Of a stretch of 64,000 nt of DNA, positions 54,296 to 62,547 are shown one piece after another. Each line of letters starts with the position of its first letter. The first letter of the stretch is position 1. Below the pieces are notes generated by a model. That model was not told the origin of the DNA. It was given only the letters and a program-made list of their open reading frames with translations, and made no database searches. A program made the translations under genes and the position numbers. Source of the DNA: Deltaproteobacteria bacterium. GTDB lineage: Bacteria > Myxococcota_C > UBA6777. The stretch lies in NCBI GenBank assembly GCA_006226375.1, contig SBHC01000054.1, positions 62,001 through 126,000 on the forward strand, given 5' to 3'.

Positions 54296-55423
54296 TTATT
54301 TCCCTGATGACGCTGCCACCTTGGGAATCTTCCAACGCCCGATCTGTGTACAATCGTTGTAGATGTGCCCCATGTACAAATAACTCTTGTGCTCGTTAAC
54401 GCTGGTGATGTTGGCGATCGTCTTGCCTTCGGGATCCGCGTACATTTGAACGACTTTCCCTTGACCGTTCAGCTTCGCAATCATACCCACTTTCTTGGGC
54501 TTGGGCAGCAGCGGCTCGGGCAATGTCATCACAAACTTTTTGAGCCACGCTCTCGGGTGCATGACCTTGTCCAGTTCACCCAGTCGCGGCGTTGCGAAAG
54601 CGACCCAGTAGCCTCCGTCGCTGCTTCGGTTGATGTTGTCGGGGAAACCACGAAGGTTGGTGGCGAAGAAGTCCGACTGTCCTTTTTTGGGCCCTTTGAG
54701 CCAGTAACGACGGACTCTGTAGACAGCTGTTTCCACAACCAGCACAAACGTCCGATCGTGGGACAAGGCAACACCGTTGGCAAAATACAAATCATCCAAC
54801 AACAACGTCAGCTTCTTTGTTTTGAGGTTGTAACGAAACAAGCGACCTGTGGGTACGTGCGACATCACATCGGGGCGCACATCCATGTGATACGAGCCCT
54901 TCACGATGAGGCTGGCGTCGGAGAAATAGAGGTTGCCGTCGTTATCGAGGTCGAGGTCATCGACAAAGGAGAGGGGCTTTCCTTTGTATTGATCCGCGAG
55001 AACCGTCACCTTCCCTTGGGGAGAGACTGCAAGCAAGCCCTTCAACGCGTCAGCCACATACAAGACCCCGTCAGGACCGAAAGAAGAGCCAATCGGGCGG
55101 CCTCCCGTCTCAGCAAACACGGTGGGTTTGCCATCGACTGTCATCCGACGGATCTTTCCATCACGGCATGAGATGTAGAGACGGCCTTGCGCATCAATGG
55201 AGATGTCTTCCGGTTCAACCATCTCCTTTCCCCCCAAAAGCTGTGTCGATGCCAAGGCCTTGTTTTCTTTCCAGACACCTGTTGCTTTGGGTGTCGCTGG
55301 TGGATTCCAGGCCCGCACTTCAAAGGCAGGCCAGCGCATCGCAGTCCATGCTACGCCAACAACACAAAGCCCCAGTAACAACCAGAGCCAACGCTTCCTA
55401 CGACCTTGGGGTTTTTCCGACAT
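54296..55423 (-). CDS. SMP-30/strictosidine synthase-like six-bladed propeller, membrane-anchored
   Basis: About 375 residues. A basic start and one membrane helix (LWLLLGLCVVGVAWTAM) anchor a periplasmic domain. The blades are of SMP-30/gluconolactonase/strictosidine-synthase type: EPEDISIDAQGRLYISCRDGKIRRM, RPIGSSFGPDGVLYVADALKGL, VDDLDLDNDGNLYFSDASL, YFANGVALSHDRTFVLVVETAVYRVRRYWLKGPKKG, then FPDNINRSSDGGYWVAFATPR. The last two motifs are very like the plant strictosidine synthase and human APMAP proteins, so lactonase or arylesterase activity is likely. GGAGGATAGG precedes the ATG. The endonuclease III gene is immediately upstream on the same strand (13 bases), so the two are probably co-transcribed. 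Confidence 0.85.
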   Translation of the reverse strand: MSEKPQGRRKRWLWLLLGLCVVGVAWTAMRWPAFEVRAWNPPATPKATGVWKENKALASTQLLGGKEMVEPEDISIDAQGRLYISCRDGKIRRMTVDGKPTVFAETGGRPIGSSFGPDGVLYVADALKGLLAVSPQGKVTVLADQYKGKPLSFVDDLDLDNDGNLYFSDASLIVKGSYHMDVRPDVMSHVPTGRLFRYNLKTKKLTLLLDDLYFANGVALSHDRTFVLVVETAVYRVRRYWLKGPKKGQSDFFATNLRGFPDNINRSSDGGYWVAFATPRLGELDKVMHPRAWLKKFVMTLPEPLLPKPKKVGMIAKLNGQGKVVQMYADPEGKTIANITSVNEHKSYLYMGHIYNDCTQIGRWKIPKVAASSGK

Positions 55424-55436
55424 CACCTATCCTCCT

Positions 55437-56429
55437 TTACGATGCCCAGCTGCAAATCGGGCATTCGTCTGCGTTGTGGTTACGAGCCGGACAATACTCC
55501 CGACCAAAAAAGATGATTTGAAGGTGCAGCTTGTTCCAATATTCTTCGGGAAAGACTGCTTTCAAATCGCGCTCTGTCTGCACAACGTTTCGACCGTCAC
55601 TCAGTCCCCATCGCGCAGCCAACCGATGAATGTGTGTGTCCACTGGGAACGCCGGAACGCCGAACGCTTGCGCCATGACAACCGAGGCTGTTTTGTGCCC
55701 AACGCCGGGCAAACGCTCCAGCTCTTCAAACGATTGAGGCACCTGTCCTTCGTGTTCTGTCAACAGGATCTGGGACAGCTCCCAAATCGCCTTCGACTTG
55801 TTTCCCGACAACCCACACGGACGAATGATGTCCTGGATGTGTGGAACCTCCAAGGTAATCATCTGCTCGGGAGTATCCGCCTCGGCAAACAAATGGGGCG
55901 TCACCTGGTTCACCCTAACGTCTGTACACTGTGCTGACAACAGAACAGCCACCAACAACGTATACGCGTCCTTGTGGTCCAAGGGAATCGGCGTCTCTGG
56001 ATACAGTTCCTCCAAGATCTCCTGCACTCGCGCCGCTTTCTCTCGCAACGCTGGAGTCATACGCCTCGCTTTGCCTCGCGATGCTTGCGCCTTCTTCTTG
56101 GTAACCTTCTTCTTCGTTGCCTTCTTCTTCGTTGCCTTCTTAGCAACTTTCTTCTTGGCGACTTTCTCTTTGGTTGCCGCTTTCTTCTTCGCTGCAGCCT
56201 TCTTTTTCGTTGCGACTTTCTTCTTCGTTGCTTTCTTCTTCGTTCCAGCCTTCTTCGTTCCAGCCTTCTTTTTTGTTGTAACCTTCTTGGCTGCTTTCTT
56301 TTTGGTTGCAGCTTTCTTTTTCGTCGCCTTTTTCTTGGTGGTCGTCTTCTTTTTGGAGGTCGACTTCTTGACTGTGGCTTTTTTCTTGGTGGACGATGAG
56401 CGACGAGTTGAACGATTGGATTTCGCCAT
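55437..56429 (-). CDS. nth: Endonuclease III with long histone-H1-like N-terminal extension
   Basis: Residues about 125-330 are a DNA glycosylase/AP lyase of the Nth family: LLSAQCTD, the helix-hairpin-helix LERLPGVGHKTASVV with catalytic K246, and the VDTHIHR segment with D264. It should remove oxidised pyrimidines from DNA. Residues 1-120 are almost only Lys, Ala and Thr (TKKKATKKKAATKKK repeats), like the tail of histone H1 or other bacterial H1-like proteins, and would bind DNA without sequence choice. The iron-sulfur loop has C313-x9-C323-x2-C326, not the standard C-x6-C-x2-C-x5-C, so two of four ligands are replaced. It lies upstream of the propeller gene in the same direction. Confidence 0.93.
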   Translation of the reverse strand: MAKSNRSTRRSSSTKKKATVKKSTSKKKTTTKKKATKKKAATKKKAAKKVTTKKKAGTKKAGTKKKATKKKVATKKKAAAKKKAATKEKVAKKKVAKKATKKKATKKKVTKKKAQASRGKARRMTPALREKAARVQEILEELYPETPIPLDHKDAYTLLVAVLLSAQCTDVRVNQVTPHLFAEADTPEQMITLEVPHIQDIIRPCGLSGNKSKAIWELSQILLTEHEGQVPQSFEELERLPGVGHKTASVVMAQAFGVPAFPVDTHIHRLAARWGLSDGRNVVQTERDLKAVFPEEYWNKLHLQIIFFGREYCPARNHNADECPICSWAS

Positions 56430-56487
56430 AGTTGCGGGTACTCCTTGATCATGAGCGAGAATCAGTATCCAACAGAAGGAACAACAA

Positions 56488-57108
56488 ATGAGCGGTACAC
56501 CTTCCCTTCCTGTTTATATCATGGCTGGAGGAAAAAGCAGCCGCTTTGGAAGCGACAAAGCTCGCGCGCTCTTGCATGGAAAGCCGCTGCTCTTGCATGT
56601 TGTGAACGCGCTCGCCCCCCAAGCCTCTCGTCTGTTCGTCGTCGCCGAACGTTCGGACGCATACAGTGATTTGGGTCTTACCACCCTTCCGGATCTGTCC
56701 CCGCACTTGGGCCCCATGGGTGGCCTACAAACCGCGCTGAAGCATCAAAGTCAAACAGGCTTAAGCTCACCTCATGACGAAGGATGGTTCTTGTTTGTTT
56801 CCTGCGACATGATGGGTTTGCAATCGGCCTGGATCGATACGCTTTGGCAAGGAAGGCAACCCAACAAACAAGCTGTTGCCTTTGGGCCAGCTCCTTGGGA
56901 CGCTTTGTTTGCGCTGTACCACACGGAAATCACCACCGAGGTAAACCAACGTATCGAACGAGAACAGCGAGCCATGTGGCGTTTGCTTGATGCAACGGCC
57001 CAAGCCCTACCCCACCCACAAGGTTGGAGCGAGGTAGTTTCCATCAACACACAAGATGCGCTTCGTTCTTACGCTGCACGCACATTAAGGACGGATGGAG
57101 ACTCGTGA
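56488..57108 (+). CDS. mobA: Molybdenum cofactor guanylyltransferase
   Basis: A 206-residue nucleotidyltransferase of the MobA family. The GTP-binding signature AGGKSSRFGSDKA is at residues 13-25, followed by HLGPMGGLQTAL and the metal-binding aspartate in FVSCDMMG. MobA joins GMP to molybdopterin to make the bis-MGD cofactor of enzymes such as formate dehydrogenase. FdhD, needed to mature formate dehydrogenase, is encoded about 1.1 kb away on the same strand, with only a DUF3817 gene between them, so this is a molybdenum-enzyme maturation patch without the enzyme itself. An AAGGAACAAC ribosome site precedes the ATG. The protein is divergent from endonuclease III. Confidence 0.9.
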   Translation: MSGTPSLPVYIMAGGKSSRFGSDKARALLHGKPLLLHVVNALAPQASRLFVVAERSDAYSDLGLTTLPDLSPHLGPMGGLQTALKHQSQTGLSSPHDEGWFLFVSCDMMGLQSAWIDTLWQGRQPNKQAVAFGPAPWDALFALYHTEITTEVNQRIEREQRAMWRLLDATAQALPHPQGWSEVVSINTQDALRSYAARTLRTDGDS

Positions 57109-57219
57109 GCGGACGCGCGTCTTCGCCCACTGTTCGCCCTGCCCCACGTACATCATCCAAAGAATCATGCAAAGAAGAAAAGAGAAATGTTCGCTCGCGA
57201 TGGAAAAGCAAGAGGAAGA

Positions 57220-57960
57220 CTATTGTGTAATTTTTCGTTCAAACACAAAGGTTCCGAAAGGAACGAGGGAAGCAACGAATCCAACAATGCTTTGTGACAA
57301 GCTCCAACCCAGGAGTCGGGCAGTGACGACCAATCCCATGACATAGACAAGCTGGAAGATACCATGAGCCCATCCAACCCAGCCCTGACCTCCGTCAATC
57401 ACGATACCGGCTGCGTACTTAAGAGGTATATAGATGCCAAACAAGACCAACAGCGAGAGGCCTTCCAGCCGGGCAATCCAGCGAAACCATACTTCCGCCG
57501 TGTGTGCAGCAACCTGACGGTCCTCTTCTTGGGTTGCATTGATCTTGCGCAGCCCCAAGAAGCTCGCCACACCAACGACAGAACCTGCGATGGCAAGGAC
57601 CAAATAAGGCTCTGTGAGAGTCCGCAGAGTCATCAGCACGAGGGTGCTTGTGTAGGCAAACGCGGCCAATCCACCCAGCCAGGGACGGGCGCTCTTGTTA
57701 CCCGCTCCCTCCAAAGCAGCACCCAATGCGATAAGGCTGAGTAAGATGGTGGCGGAGATCCAGGACGCAGACATCTTGTAATTCATGAGCTTCATCATGC
57801 CATATCCAGCGATCCAGATCAGCCCAAGCCCCAAGGTTGCGACACCGTATGCTGCGACGCCTCGTTGTCGGGTTTTGTGCGAGAAGAAGGCGGCAAACAA
57901 CCCCGCAGAGAACAAAGACACTCCCAAGATCTTGACCAGTTTCCAGAGATACAAAGGCAT
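57220..57960 (-). CDS. DUF3817 family membrane protein
   Basis: About 246 residues with six or seven membrane helices. The C-terminal third is a DUF3817 domain (FRWIARLEGLSLLVLFGIYIPLKYAAG, then WAHGIFQLVYVMGLVV and a final LVPFGTFVFERKI), found in small integral membrane proteins of many bacteria and of unknown function. The N-terminal part carries four more helices (ILGVSLFSAGLFAAFF, ATLGLGLIWIAGYGM, SATILLSLIALGAAL, FAYTSTLVLMTLRTL) and is an extension not present in the short proteins. The ATG chosen is preceded by GGGAGAACG; a longer in-frame beginning has no ribosome site. The gene lies between mobA and fdhD on the opposite strand. Confidence 0.85.
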   Translation of the reverse strand: MPLYLWKLVKILGVSLFSAGLFAAFFSHKTRQRGVAAYGVATLGLGLIWIAGYGMMKLMNYKMSASWISATILLSLIALGAALEGAGNKSARPWLGGLAAFAYTSTLVLMTLRTLTEPYLVLAIAGSVVGVASFLGLRKINATQEEDRQVAAHTAEVWFRWIARLEGLSLLVLFGIYIPLKYAAGIVIDGGQGWVGWAHGIFQLVYVMGLVVTARLLGWSLSQSIVGFVASLVPFGTFVFERKITQ

Positions 57961-58237
57961 AGACGTTCTCCCATCGGTGTTGGGGGGAAGAGAAACAAGC
58001 ACGATACAATGTGCTGGGCGCTCCACATCCATGTCATTGCATACAGTTTGAACCTGTAGTAGCATTTTCAGGCTTGCAACACGTCAACTCAGGAGGGAAA
58101 GCGCCCTCCGTCCTGTTCAAGCACAGAGGAGAAGAGATGCCGCATGTTTGGGACCCAACAACCTGGGCAAGCCTGATACCGAACAGGTACGAGGAAGTCA
58201 AGCCGCACCACTCCATCATTGGTCTGGACCCTTAATA

Positions 58238-59101
58238 ATGCAACGAAAGACCCGACGTCTTCCTATCTTAAAGTTTCACCAAGATTCTTCCCGCCCTCGC
58301 CTGGATCGTGTCGCGGTGGAAGAACCTCTGGAGATTCGACTGCGCTGGACCCAAGGCGAACACCCGATGGAACACAGCCTCTCCATTACGATGCGAACTC
58401 CCGGCCATGACTTCCATCTCGCTGCCGGCTTTTTGTACACTGAAGGCGTTATCAACGACACCCATCAACTCAGCACCATCACTCACTGTTTGGGAACGAA
58501 AAAAGAAGAGCAGCAGTACAATGTTGTGCAAGTTACCTTGCGTGACGAAGCCACGTTTGACCTCGCACAATTGCAACGTAACTTCTACACAACATCAAGC
58601 TGTGGAGTGTGTGGACGTAGCTCCATCGAAGCGATCGAAGTTTGCGGTGTTCCAGAGTTACAAAGTGAGCTACCGAAGCTATCCCCTAGCTGGATACACA
58701 AGCTACCAGCTCAGCTTCGCGACACACAAGAGTTGTTTGACCAAACTGGCGGACTTCACGCAGCAGCGCTGTTCCAGGCCAACGGTGAATTGCTCACGCT
58801 TCATGAGGATGTTGGACGTCACAACGCTGTGGACAAGTTAATCGGTCAGTACGTCCTGAACCATAGCTTGCCGCTGGCAGGAACGGTGCTTCTTGTCAGC
58901 GGACGGGTCAGCTTTGACATCGTACAAAAAGCGCTGCGTGCAGGCATACCAGCGCTGGCAGCCATCGGCGCACCCTCCAGCCTTGCCATCGATCTCGCCG
59001 ACCGTTTTGGTATGACCCTGATTGGGTTTGTTCGCGACGAACGCTTCAACGTGTACACCGGCGCACAGCGCTTCATAGAATCGCCCACAGACGAAGTCTG
59101 A
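58238..59101 (+). CDS. fdhD: Formate dehydrogenase accessory sulfurtransferase FdhD
   Basis: About 287 residues. The active-site pair C122-x2-C125 in TSSCGVCGRSSIEAI is the sulfur carrier loop of FdhD, which takes sulfur from IscS and adds it to the bis-MGD cofactor of formate dehydrogenase. Other family segments are RVAVEEPLEIRL, RTPGHDFHLAAGFLYTEG, the HAAALF motif, LHEDVGRHNAVDKLIG, and LLVSGRVSFDIVQKAL. The protein looks complete. The start at 58238 has only a weak ribosome site; a TTG-initiated extension of 30 codons upstream looks unlike the family. No formate dehydrogenase structural gene is in the window; its likely client is encoded elsewhere. The convergent ahcY gene ends two bases away. 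Confidence 0.92.
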   Translation: MQRKTRRLPILKFHQDSSRPRLDRVAVEEPLEIRLRWTQGEHPMEHSLSITMRTPGHDFHLAAGFLYTEGVINDTHQLSTITHCLGTKKEEQQYNVVQVTLRDEATFDLAQLQRNFYTTSSCGVCGRSSIEAIEVCGVPELQSELPKLSPSWIHKLPAQLRDTQELFDQTGGLHAAALFQANGELLTLHEDVGRHNAVDKLIGQYVLNHSLPLAGTVLLVSGRVSFDIVQKALRAGIPALAAIGAPSSLAIDLADRFGMTLIGFVRDERFNVYTGAQRFIESPTDEV

Positions 59102-59102
59102 A

Positions 59103-60353
59103 TCAGGTCCCCATGGACCAGGAGCGAAGGTAGGTTTCCTGCTCAGGAGTCAGGACGTCAAGCTGCATTCCCATACTTTGTAGCTTCATCGCGGCGACCT
59201 TTTGGTCCATGTCTTCGGGAACGGCATACACTTTGGGTTCAAGCTGCTTGCCTTCCTTCCACATGTACTCCGCGCTCAAGGCCTGGTTGGCAAAGCTCAT
59301 GTCCATCACATCAGCGGGGTGGCCTTCTGCAGCAGCGAGGTTAACCAAACGACCTTCGCCCAACACGTACAACAGGCGACCATCTTCCCAGCGGAATTCA
59401 TCCAACGAATCGCGCACAGTGCGTCGTTCGACAGCTTGTTCTTCCAGAGTCTCCAGGTCGATCTCCACGTTGAAGTGCCCTGCGTTGCACACCATCGCTC
59501 CGCTCTTCATTCGAGCAAAATGTTCCATCCGAAGCACATGCTTGTTCCCGGTGACTGTACAGAAGATGTCGCCCATGTGGGCCGCTTCACGCATCGGCAT
59601 CACCTGAAAGCCATCCATCACAGCTTCCAGGCCGCGGATAGGATCCACCTCAGAGACAACCACACGAGCCCCCATTCCTGCCGCGCGTTTGGCCACGCCA
59701 CGACCGCACCATCCGTAACCACATACGACAAAGACCTGCCCCGAAAGGAGACGATTGGTCGCTCGGAGAATTCCATCGATGGTGCTTTGCCCAGTACCGT
59801 AGCGGTTGTCGAAGAGATGTTTGGTTTGGGCATCGTTGACGGCAATCACAGGATAGGCCAACACATCTTCGTATGCCATGCTGTGCAGACGAATCACGCC
59901 GGTGGTGGTTTCTTCCGTTCCGCCGACAATGCCGGGCAAAAGGTCCCTGCGCTCTGTGTGCAACAGCTGCACAAGGTCAGCCCCGTCGTCCATGGTCAGG
60001 TGCGGTTCATGCTCCAGTGTCGCCCGGATGTGTTTGTAGTATTCATCGCGGTCTACACCTCGCCGGGCAAACACAGGGATTCCGTCGTGCTGTTGCAGCG
60101 AAGCGACGACATCGTCTTGGGTGCTCAGAGGGTTGGAGGCACACAAGCGAACCTCCGCCCCACCCGCTTTCAACGTCTTCATCAGGACGCCTGTTTCCGC
60201 AGTCACGTGCAAACAAGCTGCGACTTTCATACCTTCCAGCGGCTTCTCTTTGGCAAACCGCTCTTGAATGTCCCGGACGACAGGCATCGATTGCTCCGCC
60301 CATGCCATACGTCGTTGTCCTTGATCCGCAAGTTCCATACTCATCTTGTTCAT
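59103..60353 (-). CDS. ahcY: Adenosylhomocysteinase (SAH hydrolase)
   Basis: A 416-residue enzyme that splits S-adenosylhomocysteine to adenosine and homocysteine, removing a methyltransferase inhibitor and recycling methionine. Family features: [57 protein letters not shown], the NAD site [26 protein letters not shown] and [13 protein letters not shown]. The WCGRG variant of the dinucleotide loop occurs in the archaeal/thermophile-type group. The start used (ATG behind CAGGAG) aligns with the family; a GTG 57 bases upstream is also in frame but lacks a ribosome site. The divergent LysR gene 122 bases away may regulate it. Confidence 0.95.
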   Translation of the reverse strand: MNKMSMELADQGQRRMAWAEQSMPVVRDIQERFAKEKPLEGMKVAACLHVTAETGVLMKTLKAGGAEVRLCASNPLSTQDDVVASLQQHDGIPVFARRGVDRDEYYKHIRATLEHEPHLTMDDGADLVQLLHTERRDLLPGIVGGTEETTTGVIRLHSMAYEDVLAYPVIAVNDAQTKHLFDNRYGTGQSTIDGILRATNRLLSGQVFVVCGYGWCGRGVAKRAAGMGARVVVSEVDPIRGLEAVMDGFQVMPMREAAHMGDIFCTVTGNKHVLRMEHFARMKSGAMVCNAGHFNVEIDLETLEEQAVERRTVRDSLDEFRWEDGRLLYVLGEGRLVNLAAAEGHPADVMDMSFANQALSAEYMWKEGKQLEPKVYAVPEDMDQKVAAMKLQSMGMQLDVLTPEQETYLRSWSMGT

Positions 60354-60475
60354 GGCCATCTCCTGATACGGTAGATTGTTGTTTCTCAACACGTCGTTGA
60401 CTTCACTCACCGAGTATGGGAATTTCTTTGCATTCGTAAAATTACTTCTGCTACTCTTTTGTCGAAGTGAAACTT

Positions 60476-61393
60476 ATGCTTCCTGATTTCAATCGTCTCA
60501 AGATCTTCTACTTTGTGTATCGATACCAAAGCACCGTTCAGGCGGCAAATCGGCTTCATTTGACGCAGTCAGGGATCAGCCAGCACCTCAAAAAGCTAGA
60601 GCGCGAGTTGGGTACGGAGTTGTTCACACGGTTGCACAAGAAGCTGGTTCCAACACAGGCAGGAGAAACGCTGTATGCCTCGCTGGCACCGTTTGTTGAG
60701 AGTTTGGAGGAAACCTTAGAGGGCCTTCAACTTGCCAAAGATCAACCCCACGGTTTGCTGCGGGTGGGCGCGCCTGTTGAGTTTGGACAGCGCTACCTTC
60801 CAGCATGGTGTGCTGCATACAGGGCGCAACATCCAGCAGTTCGCTTTCATTTGGAGTTGGGGCATCCATCGGTGCTGCTTCAGCAACTCAAAGAAGGCAC
60901 CCTCGACTTTGCATTTGTGGATGTCTTTTCTCATACGTCTACGCTAACGTACGAACGTTCTCTGCTCTCGATTGAGCCCGTGTACACCGAAGAATTGTTA
61001 CTGGTTGGGGTGCCGGAGTTACTCCCGAAGGCATCTCGCAAGAAGTGGAAACTCGACGACTTCACAAGCTTCTCGTATGTCGCATACAACGCCAACGCTG
61101 CATCCTTGCATAGCTGGTTTTTGCATCACTGGGAAGCTATACCTGGAAAGCTATCTTTGGCGTTTACGGTAGAAAGTGTACAGGCAGCACGTTCTGCGAT
61201 TTTGCACGGAATGGGTTTGGGCGTGTTGCCGTCACAGTGGATCCAAGAGGAGCTGAATACCCAAGAGTTGTTTGTTATAAAGACAGACAAAACACCACAA
61301 ACCAACCCCATTTCACTGGTCCAGCTATTGGACAAAAAGCCCACATTGACCGAGCGTTCATTCGTTGCACATTGCCGAACACAACTTGCCTGA
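60476..61393 (+). CDS. LysR family transcriptional regulator
   Basis: About 305 residues. The N-terminal winged helix-turn-helix is standard: FNRLKIFYFVYRYQSTVQAANRLHLTQSGISQHLKKLERELGTELF, then the linker helix TQAGETLYASLAPFVESLEETL. The rest is a periplasmic-binding-protein-like effector domain. LysR regulators usually control the divergent neighbour, here adenosylhomocysteinase, in response to a small molecule. A methionine-cycle metabolite would be a reasonable effector but none of the sequence shows this; no clear MetR-type box (TGAA-N5-TTCA) was found in the 122-base shared region. The ATG used is three codons inside a GTG-initiated frame; neither has a strong ribosome site. Confidence 0.9.
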   Translation: MLPDFNRLKIFYFVYRYQSTVQAANRLHLTQSGISQHLKKLERELGTELFTRLHKKLVPTQAGETLYASLAPFVESLEETLEGLQLAKDQPHGLLRVGAPVEFGQRYLPAWCAAYRAQHPAVRFHLELGHPSVLLQQLKEGTLDFAFVDVFSHTSTLTYERSLLSIEPVYTEELLLVGVPELLPKASRKKWKLDDFTSFSYVAYNANAASLHSWFLHHWEAIPGKLSLAFTVESVQAARSAILHGMGLGVLPSQWIQEELNTQELFVIKTDKTPQTNPISLVQLLDKKPTLTERSFVAHCRTQLA

Positions 61394-61573
61394 GCCCTAC
61401 AACGAAAATGAAACGGAGGACAGCTTCTTCAGGTAGCGTCATGAGAGAAAGTGAAAGGGCAAAAAGAGCGCCTGCACAACGACACGAGGCGGACCCCCAG
61501 CCCCACCGAGCCTGAGAGCTTCGATATTCGGATGAGCCTGGTCACGCAGGACGAGCTTGTCACCCAGATCTGA

Positions 61574-61592
61574 CCCCGGCTGCACACCGGGG
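61574..61592. repeat. Inverted repeat CCCCGG-N7-CCGGGG
   Basis: A 6-bp perfect, all-GC stem with a 7-base loop, about 180 bases after the LysR stop. It has no T-run, so a terminator role is uncertain. Confidence 0.4.
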
Positions 61593-61617
61593 CTGCGCCA
61601 AGAGACAACCTAACCCG

Positions 61618-61817
61618 CTGAAAACACTGAAGCCAGGATACCAGGAGAGGTTGTTCGAGCTGTTGCATTTGCACACACCGGTGGTCGCTGGAGCAGACGA
61701 GCGGACCGCTTGATGCTCCTCATTACCGGGAAGGGCTGGACGCTTTTTGTCAGAACCAACTTCCCCGGTGTCACCCTCGACGAACTGCCCGAGGAGGTGG
61801 ACAACGAGAAGATCTGA
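61618..61817 (+). pseudogene. Frame-broken coding fragment, family unknown
   Basis: One frame reads LKTLKPGYQERLFELLHLH, continuing TPVVAGADERTA to a TGA; the ATG overlapping that stop opens another frame reading MLLITGKGWTLFVRTNFPG, continuing VTLDELPEEVDNEKI to a TGA. Together they have a protein-like composition and would form one chain if a single frameshift were corrected. The family was not recognised. There is no ribosome site. Confidence 0.25.
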
Positions 61818-61902
61818 CGCACTCTTCTACACTTGCACTAGACCTTTCTCCTCAACGCTCGTATCGCGAGCACGTCAAACGGAGAAAACCTCTTTGCAGA
61901 GA

Positions 61903-61922
61903 TGACCGGCATCACCCGGTCA
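61903..61922. repeat. Inverted repeat TGACCGG-N6-CCGGTCA
   Basis: A perfect 7-bp inverted repeat with a 6-base spacer inside the gene-poor gap. It could be an operator or an element end; no gene starts nearby. Confidence 0.4.
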
Positions 61923-62187
61923 GGAAGCCTACATGAGAGAGAAGCTTGTTTTCCGTTTCCAAAGAACCACAGGTACGATGCATCAGCCGCAAGCAAAAGG
62001 CAAGGCCCCTTCCACCAGGGGGTGTGGTCGCCGACCGTTGGTTTGTTGACTTGTTGGATGGAGGAGTCTTGTGGGAACAAGAACAGTATCATCGCTTTCG
62101 GCATTAGAGTGCCCACGAATGTGGGTGTACTTCTCCCTTGTCTATATCCCACATGACTAGCCAGGTAAATGTTTCGGGCCACGCAGG

Positions 62188-62227
62188 TGCCCGGCGTCAT
62201 CACAAATGTTTGCCCGGCGTCATCACA
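62188..62227. repeat. Two 17-bp direct repeats, period 23 bp
   Basis: TGCCCGGCGTCATCACA occurs at 62188-62204 and again at 62211-62227 without change. The spacer AATGTT echoes a flanking AAATGTTT at about 62167, suggesting a third, degenerate unit. Only two full copies exist, so it is not a CRISPR array. Confidence 0.65.
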
Positions 62228-62318
62228 TGTGCGAAGGCCACTTGTTACCCATGGAATTGAATCACACCCTCCACCAGGTGGTGTGGTTGTGGGCACTGTG
62301 CAAGAACATGGACACTTC

Positions 62319-62361
62319 CTGTACTGAAACATGGACACTCCTAGTCCATGTTTCAGTACAG
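62319..62361. repeat. Perfect 18-bp inverted repeat with 7-base loop
   Basis: CTGTACTGAAACATGGAC is followed, after ACTCCTA, by its exact reverse complement. A further copy of CATGGACACT lies immediately before it at about 62308. The hairpin would be very stable in RNA or single-stranded DNA. There is no T-run, and it sits 187 bases before the next gene. It may be the end of a decayed mobile element, a recombination site or a transcriptional block. Confidence 0.7.
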
Positions 62362-62547
62362 TGTGTTCTTCCTTGGAGAAATAGACAACAAGAACCCTAT
62401 CCATATTCACGACTTACCAAACAGCAAGCGAGTGGCACGGTATATGTAGAAGGAGTTGATTGCTCCAGACAGATTATTGTGTTCTGCGCCACGAGATGGA
62501 ACGACTTCACACACGAAACCACTCCGTTCCACAAAAAGGAAGCCTCT

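Larger units (their letters stand above)
61394..62547. other. Gene-poor, repeat-rich gap of 1.15 kb
   Basis: No intact gene was found between the LysR gene and the small lipoprotein gene. The stretch contains three strong inverted repeats, one pair of direct repeats and one decayed coding fragment, listed separately. A leftward frame of 190 codons at 61838-62410 is open but has odd composition and crosses the repeats. CCACCAGGTGG at about 62270 is another small palindrome. This density of repeats suggests remains of a mobile element or a regulatory patch. Confidence 0.6.

Noticed and set aside
61838-62410. A 190-codon minus-strand open frame in the repeat-rich gap
   Set aside because: It crosses the inverted and direct repeats, has no ribosome site and an unnatural composition.
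62206-62547. An N-terminal extension of the small lipoprotein gene back into the repeats
   Set aside because: The frame is open but covers the 18-bp hairpin, has no ribosome site, and would bury a perfect lipoprotein signal peptide inside the protein.
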